A DNA stretch of 64,000 nucleotides from Gammaproteobacteria bacterium (GTDB taxonomy: Bacteria; Pseudomonadota; Gammaproteobacteria; Burkholderiales; Thiobacillaceae), in contig JAHJNN010000007.1 in NCBI GenBank assembly GCA_018820765.1, positions 124,001-188,000 on the forward strand, in the 5' to 3' direction. This document shows, one piece after another, positions 16,327-25,128 of this stretch (the first letter of the stretch is position 1; each line of letters begins with the position of its first letter). The notes under the pieces were generated by a model, which searched no databases, was not told where the DNA came from, and saw nothing but the letters and a program-made list of their open reading frames with translations. The position numbers and the translations under genes were made by a program.

Positions 16327-17049
16327 ATGAATGCCGTTTTCAAAAAACTAAGCCGCGCCTTGCGCCACCCCTTCAACGCGCGATATGCCTTCAAGCGTCT
16401 CAAGGATTATCACGCGCAACCCCGCAGCCTCGACGAGGTGGTGGACTGGGCGATGAACTTCGGCGGCGGCGGTTACATGCGCATCAAGACCCTGCAGATT
16501 CCGTCCGAGATCACCCGTCTGGCCCAGGCGGTGCGAGCGATCGAACCCAGGATCATTCTGGAAATCGGCGCCGCCAGCGGCGGCACTGCGCTGATCTGGT
16601 CGACGCTGGCGTCCGAGCGCGTCATCACCTGCGACCTGCAGGACATGAGCCATCAGGCGCCGCTGTTCACCAGGCTGCCGCCGCCCGGATCGAATTGCAC
16701 GGTGACGCTGCTGAGCGGCGATTCCCACGACCCCCACTTCAACGCGCGTGTCGCCAGGGAACTGAATGGCCGGCAAGTGGACTTCCTGTTCATCGACGGC
16801 GATCACACGGAACAAGGCGTCACAGCGGACTACCTTGACTACAAGGAATTCGTGCGCCCGGGCGGCTTGATCGCGTTCCACGACATCGTCGAACGCCAGC
16901 CCCTGCCCACCAATCAGGTCTATCACCTGTGGAAACGCCTTAAACCCTTGGCGGCAACGGAAGAATTCGTCAACGATCCGGGCCAGTGCGGATTCGGCAT
17001 CGGCGTCCTGCATGTGCCCGAACAGGGCGCGCCCGCTCTGCCCGCCTGA
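16327..17049 (+). CDS. Class I SAM-dependent methyltransferase (CmcI/MTase24-like)
   Basis: 240-residue Rossmann-fold methyltransferase-like protein. SAM-binding motif I is ILEIGAASGGTALIWSTLAS near residue 78, and the acidic motif VDFLFIDGDHTEQGVTADY plus GGLIAFHDIVERQ are typical of the cephalosporin-hydroxylase/CmcI-like group, many of which are probably sugar methyltransferases. The ATG at 16327 was chosen because it lies after the preceding gene's stop at 16247; the frame stays open upstream inside that gene but is shadow coding. Likely methylates a surface-glycan sugar, by context only. Confidence 0.8.
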   Translation: MNAVFKKLSRALRHPFNARYAFKRLKDYHAQPRSLDEVVDWAMNFGGGGYMRIKTLQIPSEITRLAQAVRAIEPRIILEIGAASGGTALIWSTLASERVITCDLQDMSHQAPLFTRLPPPGSNCTVTLLSGDSHDPHFNARVARELNGRQVDFLFIDGDHTEQGVTADYLDYKEFVRPGGLIAFHDIVERQPLPTNQVYHLWKRLKPLAATEEFVNDPGQCGFGIGVLHVPEQGAPALPA

Positions 17050-17083
17050 TGCCGGCCTCAGCGCACTCCTTCTCCGCGCCGCA

Positions 17084-17962
17084 ATGAGCGAACCCTGTGT
17101 CATCGCCCGCCTTGCCGGCGGGCTGGGCAATCAGTTGTTCATGTATGCCTTCAACAAGGCGATGGCCGAGCGCAACGGCGTCCCGCTCAAGCTGGACGTG
17201 ACCGGCGGCTTCATCCGCGACAAGACCTACAAGCGCACCCATCTGCTGGACCATATCCTGCCGCCCGTCGCCGCGGCCAGCCGCTGGGAAAGCCGGCTGT
17301 TTCCCTTCGGCAAGCGGATCCGCAAGCTCGATCGCAAGCTCAATGCCATGCTGCCGCTGGCACGCCGCTACTATGTCGAGGAGCGGACGCTGCGCTTCGA
17401 CCCCGACATCCGCAACCTGAAAATCGTCCGCCCCACCGTATTCAACGGCTACTGGCAGGCGCCCCAGTATTTCGACGACCTCAACCCGGACATGGCGGCG
17501 CTGATCCGTTTTCCGGAGCACCTGACCGCGCCGCTCGCCAATGAACTCGCCGCAATCCGCTCGGCACAAACCCCGGTCTGCCTCGCCATCCGCCGCTACG
17601 AGGAAGTCCCCAAGCCCAAGCATCACATCCTGCAACTGGACTACTTCCAGCAGGCGATGGCGCGCATCGAACAGGTCGTCGACCATCCCCATTACTTCGT
17701 CTTCGCGCAGGACATGAAGTGGGCGCGCAACAACATCACAAGCCGCCATCCCGTCACCTTCGCGCAGGAAAAGGATCTGCATACCGGCGTGATCCAGGAT
17801 CTGTATCTGATGGTCCAGTGCCGGCACACCATCCTCTCCAACAGTTCGCTGCATTGGTGGGCGGCCTGGCTTAACCCGTCGTCGGACAAGACCGTGATCG
17901 CCCCGGCCAAAGGCTGGCCGAATGCGGACATGCTGCCCGCGGGCTGGCTGCAGCTCCCCTGA
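17084..17962 (+). CDS. Glycosyltransferase family 11 (alpha-1,2-fucosyltransferase type)
   Basis: 292-residue GT11 enzyme. The N-terminal family signature IARLAGGLGNQLFMYAFNKA is almost canonical; the other conserved blocks are NGYWQAPQYFDD, LAIRRYEEVP (normally HxRRGDY-like), YFVFAQDMKWAR and LMVQCRHTILSNSSLHWWAA. GT11 enzymes move fucose or a related sugar from GDP-fucose, usually with alpha-1,2 linkage. The basic-loop 'RRGD' is altered to RRYE, which may mean a different donor. Start at 17084 (MSEPCV) was preferred over an upstream ATG at 17012, which lies inside the previous gene. GDP-fucose synthesis genes are not in the window. Confidence 0.85.
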   Translation: MSEPCVIARLAGGLGNQLFMYAFNKAMAERNGVPLKLDVTGGFIRDKTYKRTHLLDHILPPVAAASRWESRLFPFGKRIRKLDRKLNAMLPLARRYYVEERTLRFDPDIRNLKIVRPTVFNGYWQAPQYFDDLNPDMAALIRFPEHLTAPLANELAAIRSAQTPVCLAIRRYEEVPKPKHHILQLDYFQQAMARIEQVVDHPHYFVFAQDMKWARNNITSRHPVTFAQEKDLHTGVIQDLYLMVQCRHTILSNSSLHWWAAWLNPSSDKTVIAPAKGWPNADMLPAGWLQLP

Positions 17963-17968
17963 AACCCG

Positions 17969-18991
17969 ATGACCCAAACGCATTCCGGAACCCGCTCCAT
18001 GAACCCATCCAGGCTGCTCGGCTGGGCCCTGCTGGCCTTCATCATTTACTGCACGCTCGGCGCAGTCGTCTATTTCGCCAGCCTGCTGACGCTGCAGAAA
18101 GGCGTGCTGCTCGATGTGCCCTGGTTCGTGTCCACCCAAAAATCGCTTTACCGGAGGGGCATGGTCAACGCAAACAGCTGGCTAGGCATACCCGGTTGCA
18201 TTACCCCGGACCCCGATCTGATTTACAAGCCTTCGAACGGCACGTGCAAGTTCGACGACATCGAATTCAAGACCACACTCAACTTCACGGATGAAGGCCG
18301 GAACACAGGCCCCAAACTGGCTGGGACTGGAATCGCGGTCATCGGGGATTCCCATGCCATGGGCTGGGGGGTGAACGACCGGGAAACCTTCTCGGCCCGG
18401 TTGCAAACCCTGAGCGGGCGCCCGGTATACAACCTGGGCGTGGCGAGCTACGGCACCGCGCGGGAACTGATCCGGCTGAAAAAATCCGGCGTGCTGGACA
18501 AGGTCGACACGGTGATCATTCAATACTGCAATAACGATCTGAACGAAAATCTCAAGTTCGATACCGCGTCGAAGCAGGATTTGAACGACAAAGTTTTTGG
18601 CGACGCCCCGAAGAACCTCTCGCAGCCCAGCCCCCTCAAGCGCATCGCCAAGGGGTATGGACTCGCCCTGGCGGCGCCCTTCCGCTCCCTGTCCGAAAGC
18701 CTGCGCCGCAAGAATTTCACGCCCCACTACGAGCCGCTGATGCAGGCCATCGCCCAGCATGGCGACACACTGGCAGGCAAGCGGGTCATCATTTTTTACA
18801 GCAATCCCTATGGCCTGAAGTACCGCAATTTTCCGTCCGGGCCGGATGCACGCCTACCCAATGTGAATTTCCTTGACGTGGGCCTGACCCGGTCGGATCA
18901 CCGTAAACTGGACAACCACATGACGCCCGAGGGCCACCGAAAAGCGGCCGAGCGCTTGTTCGAGCATCTGCAGGCCAGCGCTCACAGATGA
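17969..18991 (+). CDS. Membrane-anchored SGNH/GDSL hydrolase
   Basis: 340 residues: one N-terminal membrane segment (LLGWALLAFIIYCTLGAVVY) and a periplasmic SGNH domain. Catalytic blocks are GIAVIGDSHAMGWGVND (block I nucleophile Ser), NLGVASYGTA (block II Gly), IIQYCNNDLNEN (block III Asn) and LDNHMTPEGHRKAAE (Asp-x-x-His-like block V). Such enzymes often remove or add O-acetyl groups on envelope glycans. ATG 17999 is an alternative start. It is seven bases after the GT11 gene and ten before the SxtJ-like gene, part of a compact run leading into the carbamoyltransferase; a role in acyl editing of the same sugar is inference. Confidence 0.82.
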   Translation: MTQTHSGTRSMNPSRLLGWALLAFIIYCTLGAVVYFASLLTLQKGVLLDVPWFVSTQKSLYRRGMVNANSWLGIPGCITPDPDLIYKPSNGTCKFDDIEFKTTLNFTDEGRNTGPKLAGTGIAVIGDSHAMGWGVNDRETFSARLQTLSGRPVYNLGVASYGTARELIRLKKSGVLDKVDTVIIQYCNNDLNENLKFDTASKQDLNDKVFGDAPKNLSQPSPLKRIAKGYGLALAAPFRSLSESLRRKNFTPHYEPLMQAIAQHGDTLAGKRVIIFYSNPYGLKYRNFPSGPDARLPNVNFLDVGLTRSDHRKLDNHMTPEGHRKAAERLFEHLQASAHR

Positions 18992-19000
18992 GGACGCACC

Positions 19001-19423
19001 ATGCAAACCCATGAAGACCTAAGCAGGGCCCAAACCGTCAAGGCAAGTTCGGACCGTTTTTTCGGCCTGACGTTTTTTGCCGTCTTCCTGATCATCGCGC
19101 TGTGGCCGCTGCTGGCGCAGGGTGCGGTGCGGCCGGTTGCGCTCGGCATCGCGCTGGCCTTCCTGGCCGCGTCGCTGGCCGCCCCCGCGTGGCTGGCCCC
19201 GCTCAACCGGCTGTGGCTGAAATTCGGCGAGTTGCTGCACCGCATCACCAGCCCGATCATCCTGGGGATCATGTTCTTCGGGGTCATCACGCCGGTCGGA
19301 TTTCTCATGCGCCTGGCAGGCAAGGATCTGCTGCGCATGAAATTCGACCGTGACTGCACGAGCTACTGGATCCGGCGCGAACCGCCCGGCCCCGACAAAA
19401 CCAGCCTGAAACGACAATTCTAG
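19001..19423 (+). CDS. SxtJ-family membrane protein
   Basis: 140-residue membrane protein with about three hydrophobic segments (FFGLTFFAVFLIIALWPLLA, then LGIALAFLAASLAAPAWLAP, then IILGIMFFGVITPVGFLMRL) and a C-terminal RDCTSYWIRRE..PGP stretch typical of the SxtJ family, named after a gene of the saxitoxin cluster. It precedes a DUF5989 protein and a carbamoyltransferase. The same trio is known from many bacterial polysaccharide and secondary-metabolite loci, but its biochemical role is unknown; a membrane platform for the carbamoyltransferase is a reasonable guess. Confidence 0.8.
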   Translation: MQTHEDLSRAQTVKASSDRFFGLTFFAVFLIIALWPLLAQGAVRPVALGIALAFLAASLAAPAWLAPLNRLWLKFGELLHRITSPIILGIMFFGVITPVGFLMRLAGKDLLRMKFDRDCTSYWIRREPPGPDKTSLKRQF

Positions 19424-19431
19424 GAGCCCCC

Positions 19432-19581
19432 ATGTCCATCTTCCGCGAACTCTGGGAATTCATGCGCGTACGCAAGAAATTCTGGCTGCTGCCCATCGTC
19501 CTCATCATGGTGCTGCTGGGCGGTCTGCTGATCCTGGCGCAAGGCTCCGCCGTGGCGCCCTTCATCTACACCCTGTTCTGA
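19432..19581 (+). CDS. DUF5989 small membrane protein
   Basis: 49-residue protein, too short for most gene finders' default cut-offs. MSIFRELWEFMRVRKKFW is amphipathic and basic; one membrane helix follows (LLPIVLIMVLLGGLLILAQG) and ends SAVAPFIYTLF, the DUF5989 pattern. TAGGAGCCCCC before the ATG is a good ribosome site and also contains the sxtJ-like stop. Nine bases separate the two genes and eleven separate it from the carbamoyltransferase, so the three are expected to be translated together. Function unknown. Confidence 0.85.
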   Translation: MSIFRELWEFMRVRKKFWLLPIVLIMVLLGGLLILAQGSAVAPFIYTLF

Positions 19582-19592
19582 ACGGCTGCGTC

Positions 19593-21428
19593 ATGTACAC
19601 CCTGGGCCTTTCCGCCTATTACCACGACAGCGCGGCCGCCCTGCTCAAGGACGGTGACATCGTCGCCGCCGCGCAGGAAGAGCGCTTCTCGCGCAAGAAG
19701 CACGATGCCCGCTTTCCGCTCAATGCAGTGGACTATTGCCTGGCCGAGGCCGGCATCACGCTCGCCCAGGTGGACCAGGTCGCGTTCTACGACAAGCCTT
19801 TTCTCAAGTTCGAGCGCCTGCTGGAAACCTACCACGCCTTCGCGCCGCGGGGATTCAAGTCCTTCCGCATGGCCATGCCGCTGTGGCTGCGCGAGAAACT
19901 GTTCCAGAAAGACCTGCTGGCGAAAGAACTGAAAAAGCTCGAACCCGGAGTGAACTGGCTCGACCGCCTGCTGTTTTCCGAACACCACCTGAGCCACGCT
20001 GCCAGCGCCTTCTTCCCCTCGCCCTTCGACGAAGCGCTGGTGCTGACGATGGACGGGGTGGGCGAATGGACGACCACGTCGGCCGCCATCGGCCGCGGCA
20101 ACAGCCTGGAAATCTTCAAGGAAATCCACTTCCCCCATTCGCTCGGCCTGCTCTACTCGGCCTTCACCTATTACCTGGGCTTCAAGGTCAACTCGGGCGA
20201 ATACAAGGTGATGGGGCTCGCGCCCTACGGCGAACCGAAGTACGCGCAGACCATCCTCGATCACCTGGTCGACCTCAAGCCCGATGGCTCCTACCGGCTG
20301 GACCAATCCTACTTCGACTACTGCACCGGTCTGACCATGACCAATGCCAAGTTCGCCGCCCTGTTCGGCGCGCCGCCGCGCAAGCCGGACGATCCGCTGA
20401 CCCAGCGTGAAATGGATTTGGCCGCTTCGGTTCAGGCGGTCACCGAAGAAGCCGTGCTGAGAATGACCCGCGCGCTGCGCGAGGAAACCGGCCTGGAAAA
20501 CCTCTGCCTCGCGGGCGGCGTCGCGCTCAACTGCGTCGCCAACGGCAAGGTGCTGCGCGATGGCCAGTTCAAGCATGTATGGGTGCAGCCCGCTGCGGGC
20601 GACGCCGGCGGCGCGCTCGGCGCGGCATTGGCGGCGCACCACCTGTACCGCGACCAGCCGCGGACGCCCCGCTCCGGGCAGGACAGCATGCGGGGCTCCT
20701 ACCTGGGGCCACAGTTCGCGCAGGCAGACGTCGAAGCGCGGCTCACCGTCGCGGGCGCCCGCTTCAGCGTGTTGCCGGATGCGGACCTCATCGAGCGCAC
20801 CGCAAGCCTGCTCGCCAGCGAAAACGTCGTCGGCTGGTTTCAGGGCCGCATGGAATTCGGCCCGCGCGCCCTCGGCGGCCGCTCCATCCTGGGCGACCCG
20901 CGCTCGCCCAAGATGCAGTCGGTGCTCAACCTCAAGATCAAATACCGCGAATCCTTCCGCCCCTTCGCGCCTTCGGTGCTGCGCGAACATGTTGCCGAAT
21001 GGTTCGAACTCGACCAGGACAGTCCTTACATGCTCATGGTCGCCGACGTGGCGCGCCGGCATCGCCTCGACGCTGCCGGCGCAGACAAGGGCCTGTTCGG
21101 CATCGAGAAACTCAAGGTGCCGCGCTCGGCCATCCCCGCCGTCACCCACGTCGACTATTCCGCCCGCATCCAGACCGTCCACGCCGACACCAACCCGCGC
21201 TACCACGCGCTGATCTCAAGCTTTTACGACAAAACCGGGTGCCCGGTGCTGATCAACACCAGCTTCAACGTGCGTGGCGAACCCATCGTCTGCACTCCGG
21301 AGGATGCCTTCCGCTGTTTGATGGGGACGGAGATGGATGCGCTCGTGATTGGCAACTGCGTGCTGATGAAGGCGGATCAGGACTCGAATCTGAGGCTGGA
21401 TTACAAGAATGCGTTTGAATTGGATTAA
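19593..21428 (+). CDS. Carbamoyltransferase (NodU/CmcH/TobZ family)
   Basis: 611-residue enzyme that transfers a carbamoyl group from carbamoyl phosphate, through carbamoyl-adenylate, to a hydroxyl of a sugar or other small molecule. The N-terminal Kae1-like domain shows MYTLGLSAYYHDSAAALL, EERFSRKKHD, the metal-binding SEHHLSHAASAFFPSPF and LTMDGVGEWTT; then LAGGVALNCVANGKVL. The C-terminal domain shows GWFQGRMEFGPRALGGRSIL, KIKYRESFRPFAPSVL and CPVLINTSFNVRGEPIV. All catalytic regions look intact. Located behind SGNH, SxtJ and DUF5989 genes and before two methyltransferases, so the acceptor is probably a surface-glycan sugar. Confidence 0.93.
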   Translation: MYTLGLSAYYHDSAAALLKDGDIVAAAQEERFSRKKHDARFPLNAVDYCLAEAGITLAQVDQVAFYDKPFLKFERLLETYHAFAPRGFKSFRMAMPLWLREKLFQKDLLAKELKKLEPGVNWLDRLLFSEHHLSHAASAFFPSPFDEALVLTMDGVGEWTTTSAAIGRGNSLEIFKEIHFPHSLGLLYSAFTYYLGFKVNSGEYKVMGLAPYGEPKYAQTILDHLVDLKPDGSYRLDQSYFDYCTGLTMTNAKFAALFGAPPRKPDDPLTQREMDLAASVQAVTEEAVLRMTRALREETGLENLCLAGGVALNCVANGKVLRDGQFKHVWVQPAAGDAGGALGAALAAHHLYRDQPRTPRSGQDSMRGSYLGPQFAQADVEARLTVAGARFSVLPDADLIERTASLLASENVVGWFQGRMEFGPRALGGRSILGDPRSPKMQSVLNLKIKYRESFRPFAPSVLREHVAEWFELDQDSPYMLMVADVARRHRLDAAGADKGLFGIEKLKVPRSAIPAVTHVDYSARIQTVHADTNPRYHALISSFYDKTGCPVLINTSFNVRGEPIVCTPEDAFRCLMGTEMDALVIGNCVLMKADQDSNLRLDYKNAFELD

Positions 21429-21439
21429 AGGAAACCAAG

Positions 21440-22015
21440 ATGAATCAATTGAAGCAATACTTAAAAGTGGCGCAATGGTTTTTAAAGGGGAAGCCTGTCC
21501 CCCCGCCACACCTGATCAAGCAAAAGGCCATTCTTAAAAATGCCAATCGTTACAACACACGGATCATGGTGGAGACGGGCACGCTACTCGGGGACATGGT
21601 TGAAGCCATGAAGAATCATTTCACTCAAATATATTCCATTGAAATCAGCCCTGAACTAGCTCGCAAGGCTCAACAACGCTTCGCAAACGATAGCCATATC
21701 AGCATCATAGAAAACGACAGTTCCGTGGCACTGAAAAGCCTAATGCCTGAAATTCGCGAGCCGGCCCTCTTCTGGCTTGACGGCCATTACTCTGGCGGAA
21801 ACACAGGCAAGGGCGAAAAAGACACGCCCATCATGGAAGAGCTAGCCACCATCTATGCATCCGATATCCCCCATGTCGTATTGATCGACGATGCAAGATG
21901 CTTTGGTGCAGAAAAGGATTACCCGTCCCTGGACAAATTAAGCGCTTATATCAAGAGCCTTCGTCCAAACGCCTCCATCTCTGTAACAAATGACTGCATC
22001 GTGGTTGCGCCATGA
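21440..22015 (+). CDS. Class I SAM-dependent methyltransferase-like protein
   Basis: 191 residues. The fold is suggested by RIMVETGTLLGDMVEAMKNH (motif I), FTQIYSIEISPELARKAQQR (acidic end of strand 2) and ALFWLDGHYSGGNTGKGEKD (motif with Asp and His), ending VVLIDDARCF. The gene is visibly AT-richer than the carbamoyltransferase before it and uses A/T-ending codons, suggesting recent acquisition. Its stop overlaps the next ATG by four bases (ATGA). Substrate unknown; a surface-sugar O-methyltransferase is likely by context. Confidence 0.7.
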   Translation: MNQLKQYLKVAQWFLKGKPVPPPHLIKQKAILKNANRYNTRIMVETGTLLGDMVEAMKNHFTQIYSIEISPELARKAQQRFANDSHISIIENDSSVALKSLMPEIREPALFWLDGHYSGGNTGKGEKDTPIMEELATIYASDIPHVVLIDDARCFGAEKDYPSLDKLSAYIKSLRPNASISVTNDCIVVAP

Positions 22016-22989
22016 AGAATCCGCTAATCGCAAAGGCCCTTAATCGAATACTCAGGCAAATTGATAAATTCAAGATCCATCGGCAAAAACTCTCTCTGCC
22101 AGAAATGTCCGAGGCAGAAAGGTTTTTAGCAGACGAGTTCAGGGCAAAAATCGGGGAATTGAACATACCCGATTCTCAGGGCATGAGCCCTGCAGAGAAG
22201 GCTTGGAACGACAACATGCACACTTTGCAGCGCATGGTTGAAAGCCGTGACCCAAGGGCGTTTCTGTCCTGGGACGTGGTTGCGGGAACGATGTTTGTTA
22301 AGTACGCGAAATACAGCAGAACGGAATATGGGTATCTTCGAAGCCTTGCCGACTGGCCGCGCTGGAAAGAAGTTTTAAGGGAGGACAATGCAGGCTTGCC
22401 CGCCAGATGTCCGTTCGACACATCTACCAGTTGCAATCTGGTGCACCATGCATATCACGTGGCACAGTTCGAAAAATTTTCTAACGAGACGGTCAGCAAC
22501 TTTGATTATGTACTCGAGTTTGGCGGTGGTTATGGAAGCATGTGCAGACTCTTCTTCAAACTTGGCTTCAAAGGCAGATATTTGATTGTCGACCTGCCCG
22601 CCTTCTCGGCGTTGCAGGAATACTTCTTGAAATCTGTGGGTATCAGGGTCCTGACAAAAGACGAATTCATCAAAGGCGAGAGCGGAGTGCTCTGTGCTTC
22701 CGACATCGACGAGCTTGATGATTTGATTGGAGGACGGAAGAGCCTGTTCTTGGCTACTTGGTCGATAAGCGAATCACCGCTGTTTGTTCGAGAAAAGATA
22801 CTTGGAAAGTATTCCAACGCATTTGATGCTTATCTGGTGGCGTTCCAGCCAAAATTCGAAGACGTTGACAATGCTGTTTTCTTCGAAAAATTGCGTGCAG
22901 ACCATCCTGATTATTCATGGGTCACCGAGGATATGGCGCATCTCAAAAAGCAGAAATATCTGTTTGGAAGAAAATCATTTAGTAATTAA
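22012..22989 (+). CDS. Putative sugar O-methyltransferase
   Basis: 325 residues resembling the 'putative sugar O-methyltransferase' family found in O-antigen and capsule loci. The SAM site is DYVLEFGGGYGSMCRLFFKL near residue 166; GRYLIVDLPAFSALQEYFL follows, and FLATWSISESPL lies near residue 247. Conserved STSCNLVHHAYHVAQFEKF before the SAM site supports the family. AT-rich like its neighbour upstream. The last 15 bases overlap the 3' end of the converging glycosyltransferase gene, so the boundary between imported and older DNA may lie here. Confidence 0.72.
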   Translation: MKNPLIAKALNRILRQIDKFKIHRQKLSLPEMSEAERFLADEFRAKIGELNIPDSQGMSPAEKAWNDNMHTLQRMVESRDPRAFLSWDVVAGTMFVKYAKYSRTEYGYLRSLADWPRWKEVLREDNAGLPARCPFDTSTSCNLVHHAYHVAQFEKFSNETVSNFDYVLEFGGGYGSMCRLFFKLGFKGRYLIVDLPAFSALQEYFLKSVGIRVLTKDEFIKGESGVLCASDIDELDDLIGGRKSLFLATWSISESPLFVREKILGKYSNAFDAYLVAFQPKFEDVDNAVFFEKLRADHPDYSWVTEDMAHLKKQKYLFGRKSFSN

Positions 22990-24051
22990 TTTCCCGTGGC
23001 TCTCCGTCGGCCAGCGGTAGGGATGCGAAAACGGTAACCCCAGCGTGGCCTCGATCATGTATTGAGACACCAGCCGTTCGTTGAATTCGCGGTGTCCCAG
23101 TTCATATCCGGTGCGGGCGACTTGCTGCCGCGCGCTTTCGTTCTCGACGTAGTAACGCAGTTTGTCGATGAAGTCGTCGGCGCCCTCCACTTCGACGATG
23201 GCGTCGTCGCCGTACAGTTCAGACAGGCTGAATGATTTGGTCGTGAAGACCAGCAGGCCGTTGCCCTGATAGAGCCCGATGCGGTCGGATGAATACAGAT
23301 AGAGTTCACCGCCTGGGCCTGGTTTGGCGTCAGCGTTGCGCTGGCTGAAATTGAGGCCGATCTTCGCCTCCCCCAACGCGCGCATGAACGCGGCACCGAA
23401 CAGGGAAGGGTTGCCTCCGTGTCCGTAGAAGGCGCAGCGCGCGCCGGGAATGCGCTCCTGGATCAGCTCATGGGCGCGCCCCCGCAGATCGTCCGGATGC
23501 AGCCATTTCGAAATATGGCCAGCAAAGAATACGTCGTGGGGCTGATCGGTGCGCTCGTGGCAGCGATGAACGTCGATGCTCGAATCGACCGGATTGGGAA
23601 TGAAAGCGACCTTGGATCGACTGCCTGCGATGCGCGACAGGATGGGGCCAGCGGTGGTGGCGAAGCTCCAGTCGACCACGTCCGCCTTGCTACCGGCGTT
23701 GCGGAAATTCGACGCGTCGAACAAGGGGTCGATGTAATACTGGAAGATGGCGACGTTGGGCAGAATCCGGCGCGCGTCGATGAGGGTTTCGGGCTTGAGG
23801 ATATCCTGCGAACTCAAGGCAATCACGTCCGGCTCGAAGTTGCGGCAGACGTCGAGGAACTTGCGATTGCAGGCGCCCACCCCGGTCGAGCGGGAGTGGA
23901 AAAGCGACGAATAGCGGGCGACGTCGCGGTCACTGAACCAGTACACCTCGTGGTTGTTGCGGATGAAGCCATTGTTGATTCGCACCGGCAGGAAGTAGTT
24001 GCGTGCGCCCAGCGATTTCAGGTGGGTGTGGGAAGCGTGAAGAATTCTCAT
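22975..24051 (-). CDS. CgeB-like glycosyltransferase (family 1-type)
   Basis: 358 residues. N-terminal MRILHASHTHLKSLGARNYF, a Rossmann-type segment (FEPDVIALSSQDI), and a C-terminal domain with FFAGHISKWLHPDD, GAAFMRALGEAKIGLNFSQR and SDRIGLYQGNGLLVFTTKS, the pattern of spore-protein-CgeB/Glyco_trans_1_2 glycosyltransferases. Start at 24051 forms ATGA with the stop of the upstream gene at 24048; the open frame continues upstream but is inside that gene. Part of a four-gene minus-strand run with a GT4, a GT2 and an FkbM methyltransferase. Confidence 0.8.
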   Translation of the reverse strand: MRILHASHTHLKSLGARNYFLPVRINNGFIRNNHEVYWFSDRDVARYSSLFHSRSTGVGACNRKFLDVCRNFEPDVIALSSQDILKPETLIDARRILPNVAIFQYYIDPLFDASNFRNAGSKADVVDWSFATTAGPILSRIAGSRSKVAFIPNPVDSSIDVHRCHERTDQPHDVFFAGHISKWLHPDDLRGRAHELIQERIPGARCAFYGHGGNPSLFGAAFMRALGEAKIGLNFSQRNADAKPGPGGELYLYSSDRIGLYQGNGLLVFTTKSFSLSELYGDDAIVEVEGADDFIDKLRYYVENESARQQVARTGYELGHREFNERLVSQYMIEATLGLPFSHPYRWPTESHGKLITK

Positions 24052-25127
24052 GGATGGCTTTGGTGTATGAGGGCCCGCACGCCGTCGAGCGCTTCGCTCA
24101 ACTGACGCCGCACCTCGGATTCTGAAAAATGCTTTCGACTGGTTTCCCCTGCGGCCAGCCCGAGTTGATGCAAGGCATCGCGATCCGAGGCCAAATCCGC
24201 CACACGATCTGCCAGACCCTGGGCATCCCCTGGCGGCACCCATACCAGCCCGCTATGGGCCTCGGCCGCCAGGTCATCCGGATAGGCGCCGGCCGAGCGG
24301 GTCACCACGGGCCTACCGCAGGCCAGCGACTGGAATACCTTGTTGGGGATGACCCGGCTCGCCTTGGCTGTGGTGCCGAAGACGCCCAGCAGGATATCGG
24401 CCTGTTGAATGCGTGCGGAAAGTTGCTCGTAGGGCATCCAGTCTTCGAATACGACATTCCTGAGTCCGGCGCTCTGTTCCTCGCAGGTTTTTCGCAGTGG
24501 ACCGTTACCGAGCAAGGTCCACTTCACCGGCTCGCCCCGATACCGTCTGGCGGCCTCGATCACCGTACTGGGGCCCTGCAGCGGGATGAAGCTGCCATAA
24601 AACAAAACTTCCAGCGCCTCTTCCGGCTGCTTGGCGGGCATGGGATGCGGCGAGAAAAGCGCTTCTTCAGCGCCCACATACACCACCGCGCACTTTTCCC
24701 TGTCCGCACCCAATTTCTCGGCGAAGTAGTCCGCGTGCGCGGGGGTATCCGCAAGGATGCGGTCGGCGCGCCGGAACAGCTTTCGCTCCCAGGCCAGCAG
24801 GCGCCTTGCGCGTGGGCTGTCTGCATCCAGTTTGCCCCGCTCGTCGACCTGCTTGTCGTAGGCGGAGATGAGCGGATCGAACAGCAAGGGAATGCCGTGC
24901 GACCGGGCCCAGCGGCTGGCTGCCGCGACGTCGCGCTGGCGGAAGCAGGGCACCCAGATGAGGTCGAGCTTGGGGATCGCTCGCAGACGTGCCTCCCAGT
25001 CGCCCAGGCCACTCAAGCGGGGCCGGAAATCACGCACCTGCCAGCCCAGGTCGGCGAGCAGTTTGCGCAGGATGCGATTGCGGGAGTAGTCTGGGTCGAA
25101 ACGCCCCCACCACAGCACCGTGGGCAA
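24048..25127 (-). CDS. Glycosyltransferase family 4
   Basis: 359 residues, GT-B fold. Begins MPTVLWWGRFDPDYSRNRIL, has FRRADRILADTPAHADYFAE in the first domain and LEVLFYGSFIPLQGPSTVIE, VKWTLLGNGPLRK, VVFEDWMPYEQL, and the donor-binding region ASRVIPNKVFQSLACGRPVV in the second. The start is a TTG at 25127, supported by AGGA seven bases upstream and by its position one base after the stop of the preceding GT2 gene; GTG 25118 is the alternative. Transfers an unknown sugar. Confidence 0.85.
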   Translation of the reverse strand: MPTVLWWGRFDPDYSRNRILRKLLADLGWQVRDFRPRLSGLGDWEARLRAIPKLDLIWVPCFRQRDVAAASRWARSHGIPLLFDPLISAYDKQVDERGKLDADSPRARRLLAWERKLFRRADRILADTPAHADYFAEKLGADREKCAVVYVGAEEALFSPHPMPAKQPEEALEVLFYGSFIPLQGPSTVIEAARRYRGEPVKWTLLGNGPLRKTCEEQSAGLRNVVFEDWMPYEQLSARIQQADILLGVFGTTAKASRVIPNKVFQSLACGRPVVTRSAGAYPDDLAAEAHSGLVWVPPGDAQGLADRVADLASDRDALHQLGLAAGETSRKHFSESEVRRQLSEALDGVRALIHQSHP

Positions 25128-25128
25128 C

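Noticed and set aside
22975..22989. Overlap of two gene ends considered as a frameshift artefact
   Set aside because: Both reading frames end cleanly at their own stop codons with plausible C-termini; a short convergent overlap explains it.
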